A DNA stretch of 64,000 bases from Trametopsis cervina (GCA_022385755.1 MU278349.1:806001-870000), one strand, 5' to 3'; numbered from the stretch's first letter, positions 21,259-33,167 are shown. Numbers and translations: made by a program. The notes: generated by a model not told the origin, from the sequence alone.

Positions 21259-22585
21259 ATGAACACTGCTAAGGTCCCCGATTGGCTACCCTCTTTCCTC
21301 ACCCCTTTCATTACATTGTCCTATCCAGTTGATCGACCGGCCGCGCCGGACTCGTTCGTGGACTCTAATTACTATAATGCAGGACAGCTCGACTTCTGTG
21401 TCATCGTGACATGCATCGCTGTCATGGCTATACTACGGGACGCGTTACGCTTGGGCTTTTTTGAGCCCTTCGCGAGATGGTTTTTGACCCGACAGCTACG
21501 CTCTTCAAAGGCAAGGGCGAAGCAGAACGGCTCGAGTGCGAAGTTATCCAATGGAGACAGTCCCAAAGCCAATGGAACGAACGGTCATGCATTACATGGC
21601 AAGGGCCCTGAATTTACGAAGCAGGAAACAAAGAAATTGCGCAGAAGTGTCATTCGGTTCGCAGAGCAGGGTTGGTCGGCTGTGTACTACACGTTGCAGT
21701 GGTCGTACGGTCTGGTGCGTCGTATCTATTTCGAACGTCTATATGTGCCTAATCTGTTCACAGTACGTCCATCGAAACCTACCGACCAAGGTCTTAAACC
21801 CAGTGGACGTCTGGATAAATTATCCTCACCTACCCCTCGCCGGTCCCCTCAAGTTCTACTATTTAACGCAGAACGCATTCTATATCCACCAGATTCTCAT
21901 TCTCAATGCCGAGGCCCGTAGAAAAGATCACTGGCAGATGATGACCCACCATGTCATTACTGTTGTACTAATGCTCGGCAGCTACTTTTACAACTATACC
22001 CGTGTGGGATGTCTAGTCATGATGTTAATGGACCTCTGCGATATATTCTTACCAGTGCGTTAAGCCTATCCTATCATCCGCCCCGCAACGACTCACACGT
22101 TTCCAGATTGCCAAAATGCTTCGATACCTCAACCTTTCCACGATCTGCGACGTCGTTTTTGTTTGCTTTATGCTTTCGTGGTTTATCACGCGTCATGTTC
22201 TGTGCCTGTTTACCATTAAATCCGCGTACTCCGATGCACCGCGAATTATCCCTCGTATTTGGGATCCATCGCGCGGCCATTTCATGACGAAAGGAGTCTA
22301 CATTGGATTTAACGCTATGCTGATCTCGCTCCAGGTAGGATCATATTCCTCTGATATAATGTGTCTGCTGATACTTCTCTGTCGTGTAGCTGATTCAACT
22401 GATGTGGTTTGCAATCATATGCCGGGTAGCATACAGAGTCGTAACTGGAGAAGGCGCGGATGATTCCCGTAGTGACGAGGAGCTGTGAGTATTGTCCACC
22501 TGCCCTATTCTTCATGGACTCATAGCAATCTTTGCGTCCTTGCAGTGACGACTTCGACGACGATAATGAAAAGAAAAATCAGTGA
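21259..22585 (+). CDS. LAG1: Ceramide synthase (LAG1/LAC1, TLC domain)
   Basis: ER membrane enzyme joining a fatty acyl-CoA to a sphingoid base to make (dihydro)ceramide. It starts MNTAKVPDWLPSFLTPF; the first helix is LDFCVIVTCIAVMAILRDAL. A lysine/glycine-rich cytosolic loop carries FTKQETKKLRRSVIRFAEQ. The TLC domain begins WSAVYYTLQWSYGLYVH. The Lag1 motif follows: QNAFYIHQILILNAEARRKD, then WQMMTHHVITVVLMLGSYFY with the catalytic double histidine, and VMMLMDLCDIFLP with the two conserved aspartates. Exon 3 starts IAKMLRYLNLSTICD. The end is an acidic tail, DDFDDDNEKKNQ. Five exons. All key residues are present. Confidence 0.92.
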
Positions 22586-22950
22586 CCAACACCTGGCCAC
22601 CATGTGACGACTTTGTGTGATGGTGCTTTTGACTAGGGGCTTACTTTACGACGTCACTATATATCCTTTAGGTGCCCAGCTTTATAGGACAATTCATAAT
22701 ACTTACTCTTGTTCCACTATTGTTTCTCGTTGAACCATTCTCTAACTGTGTATGTTTAACCTTGTGTACCTTCCTTATCGGGTCCATCGAGTGACCTCAA
22801 GGCCGGGAGTTGCGTAGTTAGACGCCCACTGACTCCCTCCAAAGCGGCGACTCAGCCACTTTCTGGTCGCTTCCACATTGTCCTTGGCTTCCACCTAAGA
22901 CCTCTTGACTATTTCCTTGACTCTATCTCCGTTTACTTGGGGACTACAAT
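22586..22950. other. Intergenic region
   Basis: 365 bases of LAG1 3' flank and SNF7 promoter, CT-rich just before the ATG at 22951. No other signal was recognised. Confidence 0.4.
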
Positions 22951-23855
22951 ATGATGGCAGGATTTATGAGCTATTTCGGTGGCCGTCGGGACCCAAAGTC
23001 CTCCTCACGAGACGCGATTGTGACGCTGCGGCAGCAGCTGCAGATGCTAGAGAAGAAGGAAGAGCACCTGCAGAAGCGGATTGACGAGGACCTGAAGAAG
23101 GCGAAGGCGAATGCTGTGACGAATAAAGCAGGTCTGTGGCCCGTCCTTCGCATGTGTACGTTTGTGTCTGGTATCTAAACGGTAAGCTCCTCGGCTCTGT
23201 GCGCAGTCGCTACCGCGGCGTTGAAGGCGAAGAAGGCGAAGGAGCAGGAGCTCGAACGACTGCAGGGCACACGGTTCCAGCTCGAGATGCAGATCAATAC
23301 GTTGGAGAGCGCGAGCTTCAATGCGGAAACGATGGCGGCGATGAAGAAGGCGTCCACTGCGCTTAAGGATATACACGGGAAGCTGTGCGTACTCTTCAGT
23401 CCTCTCAGTGGCGCGTTAGCTGATCTCTGCTTTGCTCGCAGTACGATTGATAGAGTGGACGCTACGATGGCCGAGCTTCAGGATCAGACACAGCTCGCGA
23501 ACGAGGTATCAGAAGCGATATCCAGCCAGACATACGCCGGTGTAGATATCGACGACGTAAGACTCCTACTCCCGTTTCTATCCTATGGAGTACCTGACCG
23601 TTCCTCGCAGGACGAATTGAAGCAAGAACTGGCGGATCTGGAGCAAGACGAGCTCAACGAGCGACTCGCAGGGGCGGAGCATGTACCAATACATCACCCC
23701 GCTGGCGCGAGCAGATACGAAGACAGTGCGTCTCTTTACGTACAGCTGACCGCTCTATGTCCACTGACTGACTGTAATCTCCAGAGGCGAAGCAGGCCGA
23801 GTTGGAGGACGAGGAGGCACAACTCAAGGAGCTGCAAGCCGCACTTGCCATGTGA
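22951..23855 (+). CDS. SNF7: ESCRT-III core subunit Snf7/Vps32 (CHMP4)
   Basis: Polymerises on endosomes to drive intralumenal vesicle formation; its C terminus is normally bound by Bro1/Alix. Five exons, about 220 residues. The start MMAGFMSYFGGRRDPK is followed by ARDAIVTLRQQL-like sequence (SSRDAIVTLRQQLQMLEKKE). Exon 2 has the charged coiled coil LKAKKAKEQELERLQGTRF and QLEMQINTLESASFN, the most conserved stretch of the family. Exon 3 gives IDRVDATMAELQDQTQLANE, exon 4 DELKQELADLEQDELNERLA (the MIM region) and exon 5 AELEDEEAQLKELQAALAM and the stop. Net charge runs from basic to acidic as expected. The second ATG (22954) or the one at 22966 could also be used. Confidence 0.93.
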
Positions 23856-24757
23856 TATGGCCTCGTCTTTTATAGCAGCAAACCCTGTTATACGCCTCCC
23901 GTTGATTTGTCGGATTCCGCGATACTTTGTGGACGTGCGTTTGCGCATGTCAGGGTCCATGTCTGCATTGAACCAGTGTGTAATGCACGATATAGTCCCT
24001 ATTCGCGATTCTGCACAGCAATGATGCCCTTTCTGCTCCCACCTATCCTGTCGTCGTCTATTTCCCTTGTTTTCCCCTCTGTCTCTACCAATTGTGTAAT
24101 TAATACGTCGCAATATCTGAATGACCAGCTGTACTTCTGTCTATCCCCCTCCTCGAACTCTAGATACTCATAAGAACCCATGATGTCAGCCCTTCGGACC
24201 GTCAGCCAGAACCCTTTTGGCAAGAGTAGCACGCGTGAAGGAACCGATGTGATATGTTACAAAAGACAACGACGAAACACAAGATTAGCTCAACAAGCTT
24301 TCAACTATGTAAGATAAGTATACCGCGAACAAATAGACCAATACTTAGTATGGGGGAACGAGCGAAAGTGCTGGAGTCCGTGGGTGGTGGTTGAAGACAT
24401 GGGGTATGCTGGTAGGTACTATGATCAACGACGCACAGATGAATACATGTTGTGACCCAGAAGAAAGAAGTTCATCAGATGCGAGTGCCCCGAGAGTGTA
24501 TGAATGAGACGGATGTGTGAGATGTCGATGTCCAACCACCGCCGATGCACGCATGCATTGCACCTCTTCGCTTTGCTTCTGTGTGCTTGTTGCTTCGCTC
24601 TGAGTCGTCCCTCCGCGCGTGGTGTGATTGATATGTGTATAAGCGATAAGTACAACGACGTGCAAGCAGTGTGCAGTCAAGAAGCAGTGCGTTTGTGGTC
24701 CGCGCCACGCCCGCGGTTGAACGAGGCGTTGGACGGTTTCATACATCACGATGCGTG
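23856..24757. other. Convergent 3' region (0.9 kb)
   Basis: Between the SNF7 stop and the NEM1 stop. Several ORFs on the minus strand (24345-24761 and shorter) overlap one another in different frames and have no recognisable domain. I consider it noncoding 3' flank. Confidence 0.4.
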
Positions 24758-26361
24758 TCATGAGATGAAGCCGAACCCTCGTATTCCGAGCACGCGGCGG
24801 ACATCACTGGTGAAGCGGAGAGAGTCAAGCACGGGCAGGAGGTCAAGCAGCGCCTCGTCGTGTGGGTCATTCGTCCATCCTTCTATGGGTATGCCGTTCG
24901 CTGCAGGGGTTGAAATAGGGTTGAGAACAGAATGTCCGAAATGAAAGAAGTGTGACAGGAGAGGACGCACATTCATTCATGCTATAACATATGGGTGAGT
25001 TGTCTACAAGACATACTCGGGAGAGATCCTGTTCGATTATCGATAGGTCTTTGGTGTATGATCCATTAGGTAGTTGTGTACATGACTGAGTAAAGCGTGT
25101 TGTCTCGGTTAATCGGTATAACACTGCCATCGATGGAGAGCTCACCTCTCTGAACAGTCGGCGACCCAGGATACCCCTGCCTGCATCTAACCAGTCAATG
25201 ACAGGATCGGCATATTCTTGCATCGATGCCGTAAATATAACGAGCGTGTACCATGCGGAGACCTAGAATGATTGATGAAGCCATAATTCACATGAACGCG
25301 TCAGCGTCCTCGTCTCCGCTTGAGTGTAACCGGGGGGAATGAGTAGCACGCACCTTCCTCAAGAAGTAGTCCACAAAGGGTCGTTTGTAAACGTGGTAGA
25401 CCGTGCTGCGACCTCCCAGCACAACCTCGACCGTATAACCCACACCCTTGTCCCTTCTACCAAATCCTAGACTACTGAGGATGCCGGTACCAGACGCCGT
25501 GTTGTACATAGGTCGGGAGGTAGAATGTATGAGCGTCTCATCGAGATCGAGCACAAGTGTCTTCTGTAGATGCAAAGGCGTTTTCCGTGCCGCAGCACCT
25601 GGAGGTGGTGTCGTGCGTAACGCGTCTTCAGGATGGATGTGCGCGGCGGAAGATGCAACAGCTGCCTGCGACTGCGATGATGAAATTCCCTTCGAGTCTA
25701 ACCATACCACGCCAGGATCTGTATGAGTGCGAGCGAGGGCGGGGAGAGCAGACACGGGAAGAGATAGCGGTGGCGGAACAGGAGGCGCAGGGTGTACATC
25801 TATCGAAGGTTTCTCGTCTTTGCGTTCATCCTCGGTATCCTTCTCGTCGTCGTCGGTTACCTCTTCGGCGATTACTTGATGGGAGCCCTGCCGCGTAAAC
25901 CGCGCCATCGTAGCATGCCAGAGCTTGGATACATAGTGCCACAGAGATAATAGGACTCGCACAAAGAACATGCGGTAGAATATGTTGTCTACCGCATTCG
26001 GTCGTAGCACCTTCTCGGGTGAGGAGATAGAGGGCCTTCGTGATGGTGGGCGTGAGCCCAGGGGGATTGTCGACGCTCTAGCAGATGTTGGGGGCGCACT
26101 TGACGATGAGGGCTCCCCAGGTCCGACTTCTGCGGGGGAGGAATAAGACCGCTTAAGATTCCAGGGCGCAGTCGAGGCGCCACTGGAGGGCGACGGCACA
26201 AACGATTTCTGCGACCACGTCTGAACGCGCTTCAAAGACACAGAGCTCTCGACATCATCGTGGTCGTAGAGCGGGATTTTCTCCAGCGATGGCGTGGAGG
26301 GCGGAGTGCGTGCTGCGGCGAGGACATCGAGCTGGCGAGAGAGGTAGGTCAGGGAATTCAT
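24758..26361 (-). CDS. NEM1: Nem1-type lipin phosphatase, FCP1/NIF domain
   Basis: Catalytic subunit of the Nem1-Spo7 complex, which dephosphorylates lipin (Pah1) at the nuclear/ER membrane and so controls phosphatidic acid use. It starts [20 protein letters not shown]; a long Ser/Pro-rich region follows, then a membrane-proximal hydrophobic stretch [18 protein letters not shown]. The catalytic domain opens [19 protein letters not shown] (DxDxT nucleophile motif) and continues [55 protein letters not shown] (VDNSP motif) and [20 protein letters not shown]. It ends [14 protein letters not shown]. Four exons. An upstream in-frame ATG at 26622 would add 87 residues of poor composition; I prefer 26361 because the MNSL-YLSRQ opening looks family-like. 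Confidence 0.85.
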
Positions 26362-27081
26362 GCATGTACCAGTGCTCGCTGTGGTGTGCGACGAGCAGCG
26401 GGGTCCCCGGAGGCGAGTGGTCCTGTGCGAGCTATGCGCGACTGGAGATGATGGTGAAGATGAGAGATTGAGAGTGATGGGATGGCTGCAGGTCGACTCG
26501 TGGGCTGCTTCGAAAGCGCACGGGCGAGACTTCGAGCTCGGAGTCGTGCCGGCGTCCAAGTGACGCAGACTGGCGCCGGGACGAATGTAATTGTCACTGC
26601 TTCCGGCGGGCCTTGTCCCCAACCGTATTCATCCCAATCGTCTCACTTTTATTTCGCGTCCGTTGGGGTCAGCCGCCAGCTGCGGGAACACACCCGCTGT
26701 CACCTGCCCTCGCTGTCGGCAGCGCTCTCAGGACTGCCATCTGAGGGGAGACACATGATCTGCTGGTTGTGAGCAATGGTGGCGGGGATCTGTACGTATC
26801 ATCCGCCACCGCCCCCGGGCCATTTTCCTTGCAAACGGCTCAAGAAAGGAACATGTACACCGAGTACCAACGCGGGATCGATCCTTTCTAGACGAAGAGT
26901 AATCTCTTACTACAACTCTAGCACGTTTGTCTTATCCTCCATGAACGTGCGAATTCAATTTCGCTAGCAGAGATAACGAACAGCGTCATACCACAGTATG
27001 CTGCGATAATAACAGATCCAGGTAAACATGCACTGATGCCAGCAGATTAATCACCGCGCCCTGGCCTTCGAATAACTCGTG
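26362..27081. other. NEM1 upstream region and CYB2 3' flank
   Basis: 720 bases. The part up to 26622 remains open in the NEM1 frame and could be an N-terminal extension. The rest includes a C-rich stretch (26795-26825) and AT-rich 3' flank of CYB2. No separate gene was recognised. Confidence 0.4.
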
Positions 27082-29467
27082 CTAACGTCGAGGAGGGCGA
27101 GCAGGCGCGCGGTCAACGTACTGTACGAGCTCGGGTTTCAGCTGCTCAAGACTCGTAACTCCCAGAAGGCGCATGCCCGTTGCAATCTCCTCTCTCATGA
27201 CTGTGGGAGAAGCACACACAACGTGCCCTGATGTGAGTTCCAAGTGTGTCATAAGCAGAAGACGACTTACTCTCAATGACTCGGCGACACCCATCTTCTC
27301 CCCAGACGCTGTTCGCCCACAGGAATGGCCGGCCAAGGCCTACTCCGCGAGCACCGAGACACAATGCTTTCAGCACGTCTGTCCCGCGTCTTACTCCGCC
27401 GTCAATGTAGACTTCGTGCTTCTGCAATAGGTCAGGCCGACGCTGGCGCAGCTCGTAAAGCACCGTCATCGGCGCCGGAGAACTGCCACCACGTCAACTC
27501 AGGGATACATATGAATGGGCCTTCGGAAACGACGCACAAATCAAGCTCTCGACCTCCGTGATTCGAGAGTATTATGCTTTGCACGCCGTATTCGAACGCC
27601 TTTTCTGCATCCTGGGAAACACGTTACCTCCACATGCACGTAAGAGGAAACGTCTAATTCACCTCAACGCATTGAATCCCCTTGATGATGAGGGGCAATC
27701 CAGTCAAGCTCTGGATCCATGGGATATCGTCCCCTGTAAACCATGATTAGACACTTCGAAGTACAGAAGTACCCCCTTTCTTACAGCACACATCTGGGTC
27801 TTGGTAACCGGAAATAGCCTGGAGGAGCACCTCCTCAGTGAGAAGTCGTGAACAGTGCGGAGAGAGCTACTCACAAGAGCAACCCCTTGTCCCTCGGTAC
27901 CACTTTTCCCATGCGCAGGCCCAACCTGCAAGCTACCCTTCACTTCCGCAACACATCTCCGTCAGGCATGGAACTCACGGTGAAGCCCTTCGACCTCTTG
28001 TCTATCTCACGGTTACCAGGGACAGCAGCATCTACCGTAAGCATGATCGCCTTGAAGCCTTCCTTCTCCAGCCCCTTGATGAGCTTCTCGCTGGCCGTTC
28101 TGTCTTTATTCATGTACAGCTAAGTTTGATCGGGTCAGTTCCACCACCCTATACGAACGGAAACTGCGCTAGTCCAACCTGGAAAATCAAATCCTGTCCC
28201 GGCTTCTTGACAGACATGATCTCCTCTACTGAACAGCTCGCGTTATTCGATATCTGATCATAACATAACTGCGTCAGAATCCAGGGGCGCGTTCTTCGAG
28301 CCGGAGTTAATACTGACACCTTGGAGGATGCCTTCGGATCCAGCGGCACGAACGAGGTTCATCTCTCCGTCGGGATGGCCCAGTCTGGCCAGTGCTGCGG
28401 GGGAGATGAAGATGGGCAGAGAACTCTCCATCCCGCCGAACATCTTCGTTGACGTCGAGATTTTGGAGATTTTATTCAATCTGTGCGCGTTTCAGCTACC
28501 GCGCGTACTCCGTCTCTTTCTGCGGACGAATAAACTCACACCCGCGGCCTGAACCAAAAGCGTTTGAAGGACTCGAAGTTCTCCCAATACGTGTATTCGT
28601 CGTCACCCGTCGAGCGATAATACGCCCAAGCAGTCTTCGTGAGCACTGATTCTGCATATTCCTAAAAATACAACGAACAAAGCCGCCGCCGCAGAAAGAT
28701 GGAGGTAGATGTTACAAAGGTGTGTTCCACAATAATCAAGAGTCTAGGGTTCATAACTCATACTTCAATGTCCTGCAGATTTAAGGCTGCATCTGGCGGG
28801 GGTAGCTGACTTCGGGCGTGCGCGATCTGCTTCTCTTCGTCGGTCTCTTCGAACAGGTCTTTGGGTACTGTTTCCGGGTCGATGGGACCCAGGTGCGCTT
28901 CTGCGGGAAGATGGGAGAGGGTGTTGGGCGGATGTATAGGGACGAAGTGTTTCCTATTGCACAGAGAACGAAGCGTCAGACAACCAGTCTCTTGACGCAC
29001 GTATAGACCGGGACATACGTAGCATCTTTTCCAGCCAGATTCAGAATGACCTGAGGGCCCGCAGGGTGCCACCGCAGAACAGAGGTCGCGTCGTACACTT
29101 GTCCGTCAATGATGACCCAGCAACTGTCCGCCGTATTATGTTTCAGTACTTCGTCGTACGAAATATATCGCGGTGCGTCTTTGGAAGCGGAAGGCACTGC
29201 CTTTGGCGCATCTAATGAAACAGGATGCCAATGCTGATACGCGAGCTGGGAGACAAAACGTGTCAGAGAATTATACGACTCAGCCTCGAAGTTACGGGCA
29301 CGTACATATGACCCGAGTACAACCCCGCCAGTGACGATGCCCGTGACCAAATGGTTGGGTCGCGCGACAAACTGCGGTTTCGTCGACGCAAGACGGACCC
29401 CCGGCCGGCTCCTCGACACCGTCCTCGCAGTCCTCGCCGTCGACCTCAAGTAAGTGCGTGCAAACAT
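27082..29467 (-). CDS. CYB2: Flavocytochrome b2, L-lactate:cytochrome c oxidoreductase
   Basis: Oxidises L-lactate to pyruvate and passes electrons to cytochrome c in the mitochondrial intermembrane space. The arginine-rich presequence [20 protein letters not shown] is followed by a hydrophobic sorting segment [16 protein letters not shown]. The cytochrome b5-like domain has [20 protein letters not shown] and [19 protein letters not shown], then after the first intron [11 protein letters not shown] with the second haem histidine. The usual HPGG is HPAG here. The FMN domain has [52 protein letters not shown] with the catalytic histidine, and [20 protein letters not shown] followed by GLGRPFLWA. 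It ends PARPPRR. About ten short exons, roughly 500 residues. Introns in the middle (27750-28260) were only partly traced. Confidence 0.88.
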
Positions 29468-29842
29468 GTGTTCGAGGGTGTCTTCAATGCTTGTGGTATA
29501 CCAGTATTACCCCAGGTTGTCGCCTAGTTATAACAGAGTAAAGCCAGCCCAGAACACACGCCTAGGTGATGAGAGTAAAGCAAGAGGCTCGAGGGCGACC
29601 TCGCCAGAGCCGCGAAATACATTCTCGGGACCTGGCCCCGCTCACGGAGGTCTTCTGCACGTTATGGGGTGACGGGCCGTTACAGCTAATAGCGCCAACG
29701 AGGTTCCGGTCCGTAATCCGAGTCATATGGTTGGTTGCTGCAGCACGTGATGACGATGAGAGTTGGCCACAGCTTGGGAGAATTGGCAGATTTTGCGATA
29801 GACGGTATGAAAAATGTGTATCACACATAGAATTGAACACAG
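29468..29842. other. CYB2 promoter region
   Basis: 375 bases upstream of CYB2 and before the first copy of the 1.77 kb repeat. A plus-strand ORF crossing into the repeat (29566-30051) has no recognisable domain and is absent from repeat copy 2. Confidence 0.4.
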
Positions 29843-30199
29843 TGAAGGAGTGGATTCCAGAGCCGGGGACTCTATATCGAAATAACAAGTACTCTAAGCA
29901 GATCAAATATCGCTGCCGAAGTCTCTCTGAGACCCGCCACCGGTACCGCACCACTTCCAATGCTCACTACCTCTCGCCCTCCCCGTTCAGAACCATACTC
30001 CTCCATACGAAACCGAGACTAAGAAATGGCCGGGTTCCAAAATCATGTTGATGTTCGGCGCTGCAAGATCCCACCCGCGTGACGCATATGCTGTCCACGC
30101 GGCTCTTGCAACGGCAAAAGCCAACATGAACTGTACCGGTCGCTTCCCGTCTTCTTCATATCTTCATCTGGACGAACCAGCGTCCCCATACTTCGATGA

Positions 30200-31359
30200 C
30201 TTCCGTGACTGCCCGAGTCAGTGTTGTGAGACAAGCGTGTCGTTGTCGATGTTGACGAAGGTTGACTGAATCCAAGACTGGAGTTGAATGTTAGTCATGT
30301 TATGCAATGGTTGTGGACGTGATGACTTACATGAACGAGTGTATGACCGACAGGACACTTGTCGAGGCCAATGATAGGCCAAGAGCATTGGCAAGAGGAA
30401 CTCGAAATGGTGGAGGTATGCGCAGCAGAAGATAGTCGAGATCACTTGATGACATCCATGTCGGTGTAGAGCGAAGGCAGGATAAGACAGAAGCCGGTAG
30501 AGAAGTGAAGCCCAGAAAAGGACAAGTTGGTTGCGAGGATGCGCGTCATAGCTTCAGGTATCAGAGGGTCGACAGTTGTATGCAGAAGGCCGGCAGATAT
30601 CCAGAGTGAGAAGGACAAGGGTGCAGAAGATGAGGTCGCGAGTCTCAGATTCCGCGGTGCAAGAACAATAGCCAGGATGCATGCAGACGTGTCGATGAGC
30701 CCCAGACATTGAAGGCAATGAGTTGTATTCCATGAACGGCAACCAGGGATATCAGGATTCCATGTTGTCGCCGGAGAAACTTAGTCCGAGTCCAGAGCAC
30801 AAACGAGGCAGAGTACAAAGCGGCTGAGAGAGAATTGTCAGCCACAAGTCAGAAGTATACTGACAGTGACTCACTGAAACCCCAGAAACAATAAACGCCA
30901 AACACAGAGTAGGTTTAAGCAACTTCTAGGGAGGATAGACGACTCGCCGGAGACTACGACTGGATCAGGGTCGGAGGTCCAGAGATGCTCGAATATCGTT
31001 CCTGTTCATCTGTAGGCCAACCTCAGGTTACGTACCAAGAGGGGACCCATTGGGAGATGGGAGGATGCCAAAGTCGATTCGGTGCAGGTGGTATTGTTTG
31101 ATGGGATGTCGGTGCTTGGTGAAGTGCTTCATAAGGCTTTGGAGAGGGACGCGGTGTCCGGACGGCTCGACGGAATTGCGGAGGGGCTACTGGGGATGTC
31201 TTGGTGGATATGATAGTGGCTGACTATGTTGCGGGTACATGATAACCGTGCAGCGACGACGATGAACAGACGACGCGATGGGAGTAGTTAATACCGACGG
31301 TAAAGGCAAACCATCAAGGTCGGCAGGGAGGCATGACGGGTGGATTGTCGAAAACATAT
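30200..31359 (-). pseudogene. Decayed membrane-protein gene in repeat copy 1 (tentatively DUF6534-like)
   Basis: Read on the minus strand, a TATA box (31480-31486) and CT-rich leader precede an ATG at about 31359 (MFSTIHPSCLPADLDG). Downstream fragments in different frames are hydrophobic: ISLVAVHGIQLIAFNVWG, LIDTSACILAIVLAPRN, and DLIFCTLVLLTLD. LLHTTVDPLIPEAM and FCLILPSLYTDMDVIK follow, with a TGA where the next codons read SR. The order and the terminal 'LP-LYTxSMLxSLNSR'-like motif resemble basidiomycete DUF6534 seven-helix proteins, but the frame changes repeatedly and the resemblance is from memory of the family pattern. No continuous ORF joins the pieces, even with plausible introns. 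I call it a relic; an intact gene with unusual splicing is the alternative. Confidence 0.35.
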
Positions 31360-31479
31360 AGACGAAGGCTCGCTGAGCGCACTAGCTGAGAGGGTAGAGG
31401 CGAAAGCAGATCGAAGGAGAGGATGGTGGTGGTGAGAGAGAAGAAGCGGTCTGAGGATGTCTGAGAGGAAGCCCCTCAC

Positions 31480-31486
31480 ATTTATA
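31480..31486 (-). promoter_or_regulatory. TATA box in repeat copy 1
   Basis: The minus strand reads TATAAAT about 120 bases before the decayed gene's ATG. The matching place in copy 2 reads AATAAATA, so the box appears lost there. Confidence 0.4.
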
Positions 31487-31613
31487 CTAGGGTGGCAGAC
31501 TGAGAAGGCTGGCACCGAGGCTGGCGTGGTTAATAGTCGGTAAGCCCAGACCAGTGTGAAGAGGCTAACCAGAAGCCTTGCCGTATTTCCTGTCAGCGAT
31601 ACGGTGAGCTGAC

Positions 31614-31937
31614 GAAAATGTGGGCTGACAGCCGAGTTCTTTGTACGTGGAAGAGCATGAATATGAGGGTATTGCTGTGCTCTGTCCGACATTACGAGTC
31701 GCAAACGATGTTGGATCCTAAGGAGATGGTGGCTAGAAGTTTGAAGCTTTAAGTTTGTACACAGACAAGGCGTCTCTCACAGATAACCACGTGGCTTTGA
31801 TCGAACACAATCTTCAGATCTCTACAGCATCAGTGCGATGGTGGTCACGGCAGCTGCCAGTGAACCGACCTGATTCGTCTCGACACCTCTACTATACACA
31901 TCTGCCTTTATCTTCTTTGTGGTTTGGGGACTAAAAG
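31614..31937. other. MOB1 promoter region
   Basis: 324 bases between repeat copy 1 and the MOB1 start. CT-rich just upstream of the ATG; no other signal was recognised. Confidence 0.4.
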
Positions 31938-33167
31938 ATGTCGTCATTCTTTGGATTGTGAGTCTTACTTGGATGCGAAGAGGAATGAGTTGATACTAAT
32001 GTGTATCTAGAGGCAAGACACGTACGTTCAAGCCAAGAAAGGACGTACCTGAGGGGACGAAACAGTATCAGCTGCGCAAGTATGCTGAAGCTACGCTTGT
32101 AAGCGCATTTCAGCACGTACACTTTTTGGTGCGCTTATGCAACAGAATGGGGGATGCGTGCGGTAGGGGTCTGGCAATCTGAGACTCGCCGTCCAACTAC
32201 CGGAGGGCGAGGATCTGAACGAGTGGCTGGCGGTCCATGGTGAGCACCTCCGTTTCATATGCTACCACATCTGATACGAGTCTCGGATGCTAATGACACG
32301 ACATGGCTGGAATACTCAGTTGTCGATTTCTTTAACCATTTGAACATGCTGTACGGTACGGTCACCGAGTTCTGTACGCCTCAAGAGGTACGCAGTCTGG
32401 ACGATATAGGTTCTTCAGAATCACCTTCTAACATTTACCCCAATATCCTCGATCTTGGTTTTCAAATGTCTCACCGCGCTTTCCACACGCCCGTAGTGTC
32501 CAATTATGTCCGCGGGTCCCAGGTAAGTCTATCGCGTGCTCATCTGCATTACTATATCAATCCCTGTTCGTCTCCCACTTTCAGATACGAATACCTTTGG
32601 GAAGATGGCGCAAAGTACAAGCGGCCCACAAAACTTCCAGCACCTGAATACGTTGACGCATTGATGAACTGGGCGCAAGGCCTCCTCGACAACGAGGAGG
32701 TCTTCCCCAATAAGATTGGTACGTACCCAGCGGGATCCATCGTCGCTGTTATCCCTGATTTGTTGTATATCTATGATATAGGTGTTCCCTTCCCGAAAGG
32801 CTTCCGAGACACCATTCGCACGCTATTCCGTCGCCTCTTCCGAGTTTATGCGCATCTGTACAGCAATCACTTTGATCACATATGCGCGCTCGGTATCGAA
32901 GGTACGTCAACGAACATGGCTGTCGATGTGTTGGCGTGAAATGTACTGATGTTGCCCATCTCGGCGTGCAGCACACCTCAATACGAGCTATCGGCATTTC
33001 TTCTTATTTGTGAACGAGGTACGCAAACTGCTGTTTCATGCTACACATAAGTAACATCTAAGGCTAACTACGCTCTTTATCTCAAGTTTGACCTCGTTGA
33101 TAAGAAGGAGCTCGCGCCACTTGACGAACTGAACGACGCTATCCTTGCGGAAGATAAAGGACGATAG
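31938..33167 (+). CDS. MOB1: Mob1, NDR/Dbf2 kinase co-activator
   Basis: Binds and activates NDR-family kinases (Dbf2/Sid2) in the mitotic exit/septation network. About 215 residues in eight exons. Exon 1 is only MSSFFGL; the next gives GKTRTFKPRKDVPEGTKQYQ and LRKYAEATL. Further exons give LAVQLPEGEDLNEWLAVH, VDFFNHLNMLYGTVTEFCTP, then CPIMSAGPRYEYLWEDG, LPAPEYVDALMNWAQGLLD, and FPKGFRDTIRTLFRRLFRVY. RVYAHLYSNHFDHICALGIE and HLNTSYRHFFLFVNEFDLV follow, and the end is LNDAILAEDKGR. The zinc ligands (two cysteines in CTPQE-CP and two histidines in HLYSNH) are present. The gene is intact although it is sandwiched between two decayed repeat copies. Confidence 0.95.

Larger units (their letters stand above)
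29843..31613 (-). repeat. 1.77 kb direct repeat, copy 1
   Basis: This segment aligns with 33446-35232 along its whole length at a roughly constant offset of about 3.6 kb. In the best part (30440-30600 against 34048-34210) I count only a handful of differences per 165 bases; the ends are more diverged. Both copies lie in the same orientation and flank MOB1. I see no terminal inverted repeats and no obvious target-site duplication, so this looks like a segmental or gene duplication rather than a DNA transposon. The strand given is the sense of the decayed gene it carries. Confidence 0.85.

Noticed and set aside
29566..30051. 161-codon plus-strand ORF spanning CYB2 promoter and repeat copy 1
   Set aside because: Crosses the repeat boundary, is not preserved in copy 2 and has no domain.
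30045..30269. Plus-strand ORF conserved between both repeat copies (ends SVSLSMLTKVD)
   Set aside because: Conservation is explained by nucleotide identity of the repeats; its N-terminal half differs and there is no recognisable domain.
31288..31704. 138-codon minus-strand ORF at the 5' end of repeat copy 1
   Set aside because: Runs through the TATA box and CT-rich leader in a frame different from the ATG used for the relic gene; the copy 2 counterpart is broken.
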